In this document: one piece after another, positions 1 to 5,035 of the stretch
How the letters are laid out: the number at the start of each line of letters is the position of its first letter
Numbering within the stretch: position 1 is the first letter of the stretch
Source of the DNA: Treponema sp.
GTDB lineage: Bacteria; Spirochaetota; Spirochaetia; Treponematales; Breznakiellaceae
NCBI GenBank assembly: GCA_031272575.1
Contig: JAISTO010000035.1
Span: 1 to 5,469, forward strand
Direction of reading: 5' to 3'
DNA: 5,469 nt
Made by a program: the position numbers and the translations under genes
Notes under the pieces: generated by a model
What the model saw: only the letters and a program-made list of their open reading frames with translations
Told to the model about the DNA's origin: nothing
Database searches by the model: none

Positions 1-91
1 TACTAATCTTCAACTTCTTTGAAAAATCCCCAAACCCCCGTCCGGGCCACCGCGGCGCGGGGGGGGGCGGCGGGGCCCCCACGAAAGGTTT

Positions 92-115
92 CTTCCTCCC
101 CGCGAGGGGAGGAAG
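92..115. repeat. Perfect 10-bp hairpin with GCGA loop
   Basis: CTTCCTCCCC (92-101) and GGGGAGGAAG (106-115) are exact reverse complements around a GCGA loop, which as RNA of the plus strand would be a GNRA tetraloop. Four further pairs, GTTT (88-91) with AAAC (118-121), extend it past a two-base bulge. No T-run follows on either strand, so it is not a standard intrinsic terminator. A dispersed structural repeat is the likeliest reading. Confidence 0.6.
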
Positions 116-156
116 CGAAAACAATCCCCCTTGTGGGTAAAACCCGCGGAATCTGG

Positions 157-179
157 ACTCCGCGGTCAAGCCACGGAGT
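157..179. repeat. Dispersed palindrome, left copy
   Basis: ACTCCGCGG (157-165) faces CCACGGAGT (171-179) over a TCAAG loop, with one mismatched pair. The sequence continues GACG. The same design (stem of YTCCGCGG type, loop TCRAG, then GACG) recurs at 2074-2096, so this is one member of a family. The minus-strand translation contains WLDRGVQ, familiar from repeats of this type in other bacteria. Confidence 0.65.
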
Positions 180-202
180 GACGACGGGGGGCGGTAGGCC
201 TC

Positions 203-231
203 TTGACATTTATTTCAAGATCGGGTAAAGT
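203..231 (+). promoter_or_regulatory. Sigma-70-type promoter
   Basis: A perfect -35 hexamer TTGACA (203-208) is followed after exactly 17 bases by TAAAGT (226-231), a 4/6 match to the -10 consensus. Transcription would begin near 238 and run through the repeat array into the short ORF at 444, and possibly on to the gene at 724. The -35 context CCTCTTGAC is identical to that of both promoters near 4955-4980. TCTTGA (201-206) and TCAAGA (215-220) also form a small inverted repeat over the -35 and spacer. Confidence 0.6.
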
Positions 232-273
232 AGCATATAGACGGGCTTGTTAAGTCCGTCCAAAATGCGTTCC

Positions 274-417
274 CGTCACTGTGCGCTTAAAATAAGCGTC
301 ACTGAGCGCTGCTTAAAGCAAGCGCCACTGTGCGCTTAAGCAAGCGTCACTGCGTGCTTAAAGCAAGCGCCACTGTGCGCTTTAAGTAAGCGTCACTCCG
401 CGCTTTAAGCGCGGAGT
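274..417. repeat. Six-unit degenerate 23-bp array ending in a palindrome
   Basis: Units begin with CGTCACT or CGCCACT at 274, 297, 323, 345, 368 and 391. The periods are 23, 26, 22, 23 and 23 bases. A typical unit reads CGTCACTGTGCGCTTAAAG followed by CAAG or TAAG, so each carries an inner partial dyad around GCTTAAAGC. The last unit is a perfect inverted repeat: ACTCCGCGCTT (395-405) and AAGCGCGGAGT (407-417) about a single T. A further related CGTCACT at 479 sits in a small hairpin (CGCGTC 476-481, GACGCG 489-494). If the promoter at 203-231 is used, the array is transcribed as a long structured leader. Confidence 0.75.
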
Positions 418-443
418 CTGGCGGCAAAAAGGAGTTTTTGGCT

Positions 444-572
444 ATGAGTACCTTGTTTGTTAACGCCTGCGAGCCCGCGTCACTCTCAGACGCGAAGTGC
501 CGCGCATATCTCCAAAATCTCCTCTTCGGGGTATCTGTCTCTGCCCCCCCCCCCGTCCCTCGAAAAAGGTAA
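444..572 (+). CDS. Short ORF with strong RBS, 42 aa, unknown
   Basis: ATG at 444 follows AAAAAGGAG (426-434) at a spacing of nine bases, a good Shine-Dalgarno. The 42-residue product begins MSTLFVNACEPAS and ends SAPPPVPRKR; the PPP is encoded by an 11-C run (544-554). There is no signal peptide or membrane segment and I recognise no family. It lies about 205 bases downstream of the predicted transcription start, with the repeat array between. The other short ORF in the window, at 5036, has the same plan: strong RBS, an N-terminus that aligns loosely (shared M1, N7, S13, with hydrophobic residues at 4-6), the same C11 tract in the same frame encoding SAPPPVP, and a stop within 20 bases of it. 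It could be a real small protein, a leader peptide, or the remnant start of a gene cut by a repeat. Coding status is uncertain. Confidence 0.35.
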   Translation: MSTLFVNACEPASLSDAKCRAYLQNLLFGVSVSAPPPVPRKR

Positions 573-583
573 CATTTTTTCGG
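540..583. repeat. C11-tract element, left copy
   Basis: TCTG, then 11 consecutive C (544-554), then GTCCC, followed by AAAAAGGTAAC (563-573) and TTTTTTCGG (575-583). The copy at 5186-5241 has the identical TCTG-C11-GTCCC core, then AAAAAGTAAC and TTTCGG at slightly different spacing. A shared dispersed element is the best reading. Homopolymers of this length are prone to slippage in replication and also to sequencing length errors. Confidence 0.6.
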
Positions 584-723
584 CTTAACTGCCGGCGCCA
601 ATGCTCCCGGTGGGGGCGCTTTCCACTCATCATTCTAACTACCGGTCATATTTCTGACCACCATTCAGTCTCTTACCCCGCCCATCAGGGGACGGGAGAA
701 ATTATAGAGAAAAGGAGTTTTTT

Positions 724-1398
724 ATGAAAAACAAACACCGTTTTTCAAAAGGGCATGGCATGAAAAAGTATCTTTGCATTGCCATGTTAGGCGCGCTGTG
801 TCTGCAGGGCATACCGGCGCAGGAAACGGAGGGGAAGCAGATCGAGAACCTCAGGTCGGCGGTCAAAACCGCGAACCCGGGCGACTATATCTTGCTTCCG
901 TCGGGGCACAGATATGTGCTTGGCAAAGCGGAGATCGCTATTGTAAATGGGGTGTTCAACTACGAAGATCTCTCCGATGTGCCATCGGAAAAGCGTGAAG
1001 ACGGCACAGAGATCAAGCATATCTCTGCATCACACTCTGCTTATCTGTTTCCAGACGGGCAGTCGACTCATGTCATTAAAACGGGCGCCGCATTTGGTCC
1101 ATTTAGGGAACATCTCAGAGCACAGTACAAACCTGTACCGTTCATGGACGTATTCCCCCAGGCTCCTCTCCCTCGACCAAAATTCGACGTGTTCCGGGCA
1201 AGAGTACGGTTTCAACTGTATTCTGACGGGCAGGATGAATTGCAGGTCGTTGAGGTCACCGCGTACAATTGGCAGGGAATGAATTTTCTCGAGAAGTTAT
1301 GCTCACAGCCGGGGTTTTCCTGGGGGAGGCAATCCTCGGGCGAAAGTTCATATAAACCGGTAGGCGAAACGCATACAATTGAGTTCGCTGATGAATAA
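724..1398 (+). CDS. Putative secreted protein of unknown function
   Basis: The 224-residue product has an N-terminal signal peptide: basic n-region, hydrophobic stretch LCIAMLGALCLQGI, and probable signal peptidase I cleavage after IPA, before Gln-Glu. No lipobox is seen, since the Cys residues lack a small residue before them. The mature part is globular and soluble, rich in Gly, Pro and aromatic residues, with features such as PGDYILLPSGHRYVLG and a beta-prone C-terminal half. I recognise no family. Two starts are possible. ATG 724 follows AAAAGGAG (710-717) at six bases, the stronger site. ATG 760 follows AAAAGGG (747-753), also at six bases, and gives a more typical signal peptide starting MKKYLCIAM. 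I chose 724 for its RBS. The next gene starts 31 bases after the stop, so the two are probably co-transcribed. Base composition is lower in GC than the operon at 2281-4924. No clear promoter lies immediately upstream. Confidence 0.8.
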   Translation: MKNKHRFSKGHGMKKYLCIAMLGALCLQGIPAQETEGKQIENLRSAVKTANPGDYILLPSGHRYVLGKAEIAIVNGVFNYEDLSDVPSEKREDGTEIKHISASHSAYLFPDGQSTHVIKTGAAFGPFREHLRAQYKPVPFMDVFPQAPLPRPKFDVFRARVRFQLYSDGQDELQVVEVTAYNWQGMNFLEKLCSQPGFSWGRQSSGESSYKPVGETHTIEFADE

Positions 1399-1429
1399 AA
1401 AAGAGGGCACCCCCTCACAAGGAGGAACT

Positions 1430-2020
1430 ATGAAAAACCGGTTCGCCTTTTTGGGCATAGTAATGATGGTATGTTGCTGCCTCACTGTGTGGGCACAGGA
1501 GGAGGCGGAGGAGTCCCCGGAGGATATGGATCAGCCTTACCTCTCCGAGGATGACATTAAGGCCTTTGAAGCGAAACTGCCGGAAGATACGCCGCAGTAC
1601 ACAGGGAAGCCCGCACCCGAACCACAAGGGCGGCAGGAACCGGAAGCGGAAGCGCGGGCCGAAACGCAGGATGTCACGGTCAACAACGAGGCTCCACGTC
1701 TCGGATCCGCGGCACGTGGTCTCTACCACCTGCTGATAATCGACCGGTCCCGTACTCTGCTGAATTCTGACATAAGCGGCATAGCGGGAAAGTCGTTGCT
1801 GTACAAAAAGCGGCATGGCCGGAACGGCTACCTCATCGCGGTCTACACTTCACCCGCGGCAGGTCCTGTGTTCCCGGTGCTTCCCGCCGGTTCGCGCATC
1901 GTTGTCAATCTGAGTTCGTACAGCAAGAGTACGCTGCTCTCGTATGTCAACTCTGCGGAATTCAGGCGCTTTGTTACAAGCCGCACCATAACCAGACAGA
2001 TACAGTACGCCCTGCGTTAG
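1430..2020 (+). CDS. Putative secreted protein with acidic linker, unknown
   Basis: The start at 1430 is set by AAGGAGGAA (1419-1427) two bases ahead; it lies inside a longer frame open from 1379, but that extension overlaps the preceding gene and would bury the signal peptide. The 196-residue product has a signal peptide MKNRFAFLGIVMMVCCCLTV with probable cleavage after VWA, before Gln-Glu. A threonine, proline and glutamate-rich linker follows (about residues 24-85), very acidic at first (EEAEESPEDMD), then alternating Pro, Glu and Arg. A compact C-terminal domain covers about residues 88-196, with RGLYHLLIIDRS near its start and LPAGSRIVVNLSSYS in the second half. The domain has no membrane segment. 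I recognise no family. The layout, a linker tethering a folded domain, suggests an exported envelope protein acting with the product of the gene 31 bases upstream; that is inference from context. No T-rich terminator follows the stop. Confidence 0.8.
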   Translation: MKNRFAFLGIVMMVCCCLTVWAQEEAEESPEDMDQPYLSEDDIKAFEAKLPEDTPQYTGKPAPEPQGRQEPEAEARAETQDVTVNNEAPRLGSAARGLYHLLIIDRSRTLLNSDISGIAGKSLLYKKRHGRNGYLIAVYTSPAAGPVFPVLPAGSRIVVNLSSYSKSTLLSYVNSAEFRRFVTSRTITRQIQYALR

Positions 2021-2073
2021 CGGCGAATGAGGCTGTCACTCCGCGACTTTGTCCGGTCGTCTTGTTTCAACAG

Positions 2074-2096
2074 ATTCCGCGGTCGAGCCGCGGAAT
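2074..2096. repeat. Dispersed palindrome, right copy
   Basis: ATTCCGCGG (2074-2082) and CCGCGGAAT (2088-2096) are perfect reverse complements around TCGAG. GACG follows, as in the copy at 157-179. It lies between convergent genes, 54 bases after the stop at 2020. A hairpin here could impede polymerase from either side, but there is no T-run. Its right arm runs into the first unit of the 26-base tandem repeat. Confidence 0.7.
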
Positions 2097-2178
2097 GACG
2101 GGTGGAGGGCGGGCCAGGGAATGACGGGTGGAGGGCGGGCCAGGGAATGACGGGTGGAGGGCAGGCCAGGGAATGACG
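2093..2178. repeat. 26-bp tandem repeat, 3.3 copies
   Basis: The unit starts GAATGACGGG and ends GGGCCAGG. Copies lie at 2093-2118, 2119-2144 and 2145-2170, plus a partial copy of eight bases at 2171-2178. Copies 1 and 2 are identical and copy 3 differs by one base (G to A at 2162). The first eight bases of each unit match the tail of the preceding palindrome, so the array appears to have grown from that repeat's edge. Near identity implies recent expansion or homogenisation. Confidence 0.9.
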
Positions 2179-2202
2179 TCAACGCCCAAGCGTCCACAGT
2201 CT

Positions 2203-2280
2203 ACTCCCTACTCCCTACTCCCTACTCCCTACTCCCCACTCCCCACTCCCCACTCCCTACTCCCCACTCCCTATCCCCTC
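2203..2280. repeat. Heptamer repeat ACTCCC(T/C), G-run array on minus strand
   Basis: Ten contiguous heptamers cover 2203-2272: four ACTCCCT, three ACTCCCC, then ACTCCCT, ACTCCCC and ACTCCCT, followed by a degenerate ATCCCCTC up to the stop codon of the PASTA gene at 2281. Read on the minus strand this is a chain of GGG and GGGG runs separated by AGT or AGTA. That matches the usual G-quadruplex sequence pattern many times over. Because the minus-strand operon ends at 2281, the G-rich version would be in its mRNA 3' end. Confidence 0.9.
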
Positions 2281-3342
2281 CTACTCAGCGCTCCCGGCTT
2301 CGGCCTCGCTCTCGGCCGTGCCCAGGCCCACGGTTTCGCGGTAGAGTTCTTTGTCCACCAGCGTGAGAGTGAGGATGCTCCCCACCGGGACGCGGTACGG
2401 CATCGCGAATTCGCCGCCGGGGTACTCGGTTTCCAGGAGGGTTTTTTTGTCACCCTGGGGGGGGATAGACTCGACCCGCATACGCAGCGGGTAGGGATTT
2501 TTCGGCACATTGCAGCGGAAGAGGCCGGCGGTTTCGTCGTCTTTCAGGCTCAGCGGGATAGTGGCGATGAGGGTGACTTTCGTGTCCGCCGGGATTTCGG
2601 TGCCCGGGGCAGGCTGCTGGGATATAACCGTCTCTTCCTTCTGGCCCTCTTTGGGGAGTTCGGTGACGAAGGTGAAGTTTATGCCGCTGCGGCCGATCTC
2701 GGCAAGCGCCGCCTCGATGCTCATGCCGGCAAAGCCGGGCACGGTCTTTACCGGGTCCTGTGCGCCCCGGCTGACGACGAACTCGAGGAGGGTGGGGCCG
2801 AAGATGCCGAGCCCGGCCTCCGGCTTCTGCTGCAGGATAGTCCCGGGGGCGGCGCTTGAGTACTCGAGCATGACCGGCTCGCGGATCGTGAGCAGCGGCA
2901 CCGCGGTGTTCTGCTCCGCGTTGATCGCGGCGGCCTCGGCGCGCACCTCGTCGATAGAGCGGCCCACATACTCGGCCACCGAGGTGACCATGGTCCCCTG
3001 GCTCACGACGAGTTTGACCCGCCGGCCCGCCTTGACGATGCTGCCGGGCAGCGGGTCCTGCTCGGTAACGAGCCCCCGGTCCCGCGCGGTGCTGCTGTAG
3101 CGCAGTTGTATGCGCGGGTACAACTCCCGCGCCTGCATTTCGAGCAGCGCGGCGATGAGTTCCTCGCCCACGACATCCGGCACGAGCGTCTGCTCGTTCC
3201 CCCGCAGCGAAATGAAAAACGCCGCGGCCGCGCTGAGGGCCATCACCACAAGCAGCGCCAGCGCCGCCAGCAGGAACCCCCGCCGCCTGCCCTGCGTAAG
3301 GGCCTCGACTTCAGTCGAGTCAATCTTTCTAAACAGTTTCAT
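2281..3342 (-). CDS. Membrane-anchored PASTA domain protein
   Basis: The 353-residue product has a short basic cytoplasmic tail (residues 1-22), one transmembrane helix (about 23-46, rich in Leu and Ala), and an extracytoplasmic part with three PASTA-like domains: about 52-116 (VPDVVG, then EQDPLPGSIV and VKLVVSQG), 120-193 (EYVGRS, then QQKPEAG and LEFVVSRG) and 199-263 (VPGFAGMS, then SQQPAPGTEI and VTLIAT). A beta-rich C-terminal domain (264-340) and an acidic tail follow. PASTA domains are known to bind peptidoglycan fragments or cell-wall enzymes, often on Ser/Thr kinases or penicillin-binding proteins. Neither catalytic domain is present here, so a structural or sensing envelope role is inferred. 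The start MKLFRKID has AGGGGA (3352-3347) four bases upstream and lies 23 bases after fmt. The frame is open far upstream inside fmt, but that part is the shadow of fmt. Domain 2 is the most divergent. Confidence 0.9.
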   Translation of the reverse strand: MKLFRKIDSTEVEALTQGRRRGFLLAALALLVVMALSAAAAFFISLRGNEQTLVPDVVGEELIAALLEMQARELYPRIQLRYSSTARDRGLVTEQDPLPGSIVKAGRRVKLVVSQGTMVTSVAEYVGRSIDEVRAEAAAINAEQNTAVPLLTIREPVMLEYSSAAPGTILQQKPEAGLGIFGPTLLEFVVSRGAQDPVKTVPGFAGMSIEAALAEIGRSGINFTFVTELPKEGQKEETVISQQPAPGTEIPADTKVTLIATIPLSLKDDETAGLFRCNVPKNPYPLRMRVESIPPQGDKKTLLETEYPGGEFAMPYRVPVGSILTLTLVDKELYRETVGLGTAESEAEAGSAE

Positions 3343-3365
3343 TGTATCCCCTATTATCTCTATTT

Positions 3366-4397
3366 CTATGCAAAGACCGTCCCGATAAAGTTCCGGGCGC
3401 CATTCAAAAAACTTTTCCAGTGCAGGGCCTTTTTCGCGCGCCACTGGAGGCGCGTAATCGCGAGCACCCCGTCCCCGGTGCGCACGAGTATGCCCTGCGT
3501 TTTGTCCACGCCAAGCACGGTACCCGGTTCCGCGCCCCCCTCGACCGGAGGCCCCGCGTAGGGGGCGGCCTCGAGCGCGAAGAGCAGGTCCCCCTTGCAG
3601 GCCGTGAACGAAAGCGGCCAGGGGGTGTAGGCCCTGATCTGCGCGTCTATCGCGGCCGCGCTCTTCCCCCACGCGATGCGGCCGTCCTCTTTGACGAGGA
3701 GGCGCGAGTACGTGGGCGCCCCCTCCTGGGGCCGGCACATCGTATCCAGGAGGGCTGCGCGGGCCTCGTTCGTGCCGGCGGCAGCCAGTTCCCGCAGCAC
3801 CGTTTTGAGCAGGGCCGCGCCCTTTTCCGAGGCGAGCGCCGAGAGGGACGCGGTCGTCTCGCGGCCGGTAAGCGCGATGCGCTCCACCGCCGCGAGCGCG
3901 CCCGTGTCCATTTGGGGCGCTATGCGCTGGATGCAGACGCCCGTTTCCCCGTCACCCTCGAGGATGGCGGTGGGGATAGGCGAGGGCCCCCGGTGCCGGG
4001 GCAAAAGGCTCGGGTGCACGTTGATCCCCCCCAGCGGAAACAGCCCCATAAAGGCAGGCCCGAAAATCTTCCCGTATGAAAAACACACGAGGAGGTCGCT
4101 CTCTAAGGCTTGCACCGCCGCGCGGGCCTCCGCGTCGAGACGCGGGGGCTTTAAGAGGGGCACAGGCCCCTTGCCCCGGGAAGCCCGCCCGCCTGACAGC
4201 GCGGCGGCCGCGGCGGCAACCTCGGTCGGCTCGAGCGCGGCGCTCCGGCCCCGGCTCTTGTCCGGGTTGCTGAGCACCCCCGCCAACGCGGCGCCGCCTT
4301 CGGCTTCGAGCGCCGCGATTGCTTCGAGCGAGGGCACGGCGATGGCGGGGCTCCCCGCAAAAAGCACCCGCAGGGGGCGGCGCTCCGAGGCGCTCAT
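3366..4397 (-). CDS. fmt: Methionyl-tRNA formyltransferase
   Basis: This cytoplasmic enzyme transfers a formyl group from 10-formyltetrahydrofolate to methionine on initiator tRNA. The 343-residue product shows the family layout: an N-terminal Rossmann-like start VLFAGSPAIAVPSLEAI (11-27), SNPDKSRGR (43-51), then the signature INVHPSLLPRHRG (125-137) and QMDTG (162-166). N126, H128 and D164 match the catalytic Asn, His and Asp of the family. The C-terminal tRNA-binding domain includes GAPTYSRLLVKEDGRIAW and the conserved AYTPWPLSF. It is somewhat longer than the roughly 315 residues of the E. coli enzyme; part of the excess is an Ala-rich stretch near residues 60-75. The ATG overlaps the def stop as ATGA (4397-4394), with AAGGGGGG just upstream inside def, so translation is probably coupled. 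Confidence 0.97.
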   Translation of the reverse strand: MSASERRPLRVLFAGSPAIAVPSLEAIAALEAEGGAALAGVLSNPDKSRGRSAALEPTEVAAAAAALSGGRASRGKGPVPLLKPPRLDAEARAAVQALESDLLVCFSYGKIFGPAFMGLFPLGGINVHPSLLPRHRGPSPIPTAILEGDGETGVCIQRIAPQMDTGALAAVERIALTGRETTASLSALASEKGAALLKTVLRELAAAGTNEARAALLDTMCRPQEGAPTYSRLLVKEDGRIAWGKSAAAIDAQIRAYTPWPLSFTACKGDLLFALEAAPYAGPPVEGGAEPGTVLGVDKTQGILVRTGDGVLAITRLQWRAKKALHWKSFLNGARNFIGTVFA

Positions 4398-4924
4398 TGC
4401 CCCCCTTCAGAAGCCGCGGCCCGCGCCCGCGCCGCCCGCCTCCCCGCCAGGCTCCGCGCGAACTTCGCGGTCAGTTTGCCGCGCTGCTTTTCCGGCAGTT
4501 TGTCAATAAAAAGCACCCCCTCAAGGTGATCGTACTCGTGCTGGATGACCCGCGCCAGGGTCCCGGCCGCCTTTAACGTGAAGGGCTTCCCCCGCTCGTT
4601 CCAGGCCTGCACCTTTACGGCCTGGGGCCGCGTGACCTCCGCGTACTGCCCGGGGATAGAGAGGCAGCCTTCCTCGCAGACCCCCAGTTCCGCGGAGGTT
4701 TCGAGTATGGAGGGGTTGATAAACACCCGCGGCGCGTCCCCGTCAATATGCACGACAAAGATGCGCTCCATAATGCCGACCTGCGGCCCGGCAAGCCCCA
4801 CCCCCTTGCCGCTGTGGAGGCACGCGAACATGGCCTCCGCGGTTTGCTGGTACGCCGGGCCTATCTCGCGGACCGGCGCGGCCTTCTGCCTGAGGCGCTC
4901 GTCGCCCAGGGTCAAGATATGCAT
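4394..4924 (-). CDS. def: Peptide deformylase
   Basis: This metalloenzyme removes the N-formyl group from nascent proteins. The 176-residue product carries all three family motifs: GVGLAGPQ (41-48, usually GxGLAAxQ), EEGCLSIPG (84-92) and QHEYDHLEG (128-136). C87, H129 and H133 are the metal ligands and E130 the catalytic acid. The N-terminus MHILTLGDERLR is typical of the family, which supports the start at 4924. No Shine-Dalgarno precedes it: the six bases before ATG are CCCCCC. A -10 box ends seven bases ahead of the A, so the mRNA is probably leaderless. The C-terminus has a basic, Ala-rich tail (about 155-176) beyond the catalytic core. It heads the def-fmt-PASTA operon and overlaps fmt by four bases. 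Confidence 0.97.
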   Translation of the reverse strand: MHILTLGDERLRQKAAPVREIGPAYQQTAEAMFACLHSGKGVGLAGPQVGIMERIFVVHIDGDAPRVFINPSILETSAELGVCEEGCLSIPGQYAEVTRPQAVKVQAWNERGKPFTLKAAGTLARVIQHEYDHLEGVLFIDKLPEKQRGKLTAKFARSLAGRRAARARAAASEGGQ

Positions 4925-4930
4925 GGGGGG

Positions 4931-4960
4931 ATATTAGGGTGAACGCGGGGGAAGAGTCAA
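4931..4960 (-). promoter_or_regulatory. Promoter of the def operon, leaderless start
   Basis: On the minus strand TTGACT (4960-4955) is followed after 18 bases by TAATAT (4936-4931). Six C residues then lead directly to the def ATG, so the usual start distance places +1 at or next to the A of ATG (4924). The hexamers are 5/6 and 5/6 matches to consensus. The -35 box lies inside the left arm of the inverted repeat at 4952-4983. Confidence 0.65.
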
Positions 4961-4983
4961 GAGGCCCCTCCCTCTTGACTCTT
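4952..4983. repeat. 13-bp perfect inverted repeat holding both -35 boxes
   Basis: AAGAGTCAAGAGG (4952-4964) and CCTCTTGACTCTT (4971-4983) are exact reverse complements about a CCCCTC spacer. Each arm contains one TTGACT, facing outward: minus strand for def, plus strand for the unit at 5036. Read as plus-strand RNA it is also a terminator-like hairpin followed by a T-run (4982-4988), which could stop antisense transcripts coming out of the operon. An operator for a dimeric regulator is a third option. Confidence 0.8.
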
Positions 4984-5004
4984 TTTTTCACATTTCGCTA
5001 TACT
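4975..5004 (+). promoter_or_regulatory. Rightward sigma-70-type promoter
   Basis: TTGACT (4975-4980) and TATACT (4999-5004) are each 5/6 matches, separated by 18 bases that include a T-run. Transcription would start near 5011, about 25 bases before the ATG at 5036. The -35 box is only 14 bases from the divergent def -35 box, so two polymerases probably could not bind at once. Confidence 0.65.
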
Positions 5005-5035
5005 TTCTAAAACTACCCAAAAGGAGGGGGTTTTG

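Larger units (their letters stand above)
1..443. other. Gene-free, repeat-rich left arm
   Basis: I find no credible protein gene in this stretch. The open frames across it are low-complexity translations (Pro, Gly, Arg, Ala) of GC-rich repeats. One of them, on the minus strand, reads TPWLDRGVQIPRV, the kind of translation that palindromic dispersed repeats give when miscalled as genes. Contents from left to right: a G-run-rich segment around 59-80, a 10-bp hairpin at 92-115, a palindrome at 157-179, a promoter at 203-231, a small stem-loop at 240-260 (nine pairs including one G-T, loop GTT), and the repeat array at 274-417. Confidence 0.7.

Noticed and set aside
3..228. Open frames of 68-69 codons on both strands at the left edge
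   Set aside because: They are Pro/Arg/Gly-rich translations of palindromic GC-rich repeats, overlap each other on opposite strands, and have no convincing RBS.
274..417. CRISPR array
   Set aside because: Repeat units are contiguous and degenerate, with no unique spacers and no cas genes nearby.
347..601. Minus-strand 84-codon frame
   Set aside because: It runs antisense through the repeat array and the poly-C tract, with no RBS evidence and repeat-derived composition.
644..659. Inverted repeat GGTCA-TATTTC-TGACC upstream of the gene at 724 as an operator
   Set aside because: Only five base pairs per arm, with no matching promoter around it; a dyad this short is expected by chance in a window of this size.
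702..708. TTATAGA as a -10 box for the gene at 724
   Set aside because: No acceptable -35 hexamer 16-18 bases upstream, and it would place the start within the RBS.
2128..2859. Plus-strand 243-codon frame over the repeats and PASTA gene
   Set aside because: Its start lies in the tandem repeats, its first 50 residues are heptamer translation (LLPTPYS type), and the rest is antisense to a clear PASTA protein.
3343..3738. N-terminal extension of the PASTA protein into fmt
   Set aside because: The frame is open but overlaps fmt completely, reads as Gly/Arg-rich shadow, and a good RBS and membrane-protein start occur at 3342.
3342..4509. Long plus-strand frames opposite fmt and def
   Set aside because: They are shadows produced by high GC at third codon positions; the minus-strand frames carry full catalytic motifs.
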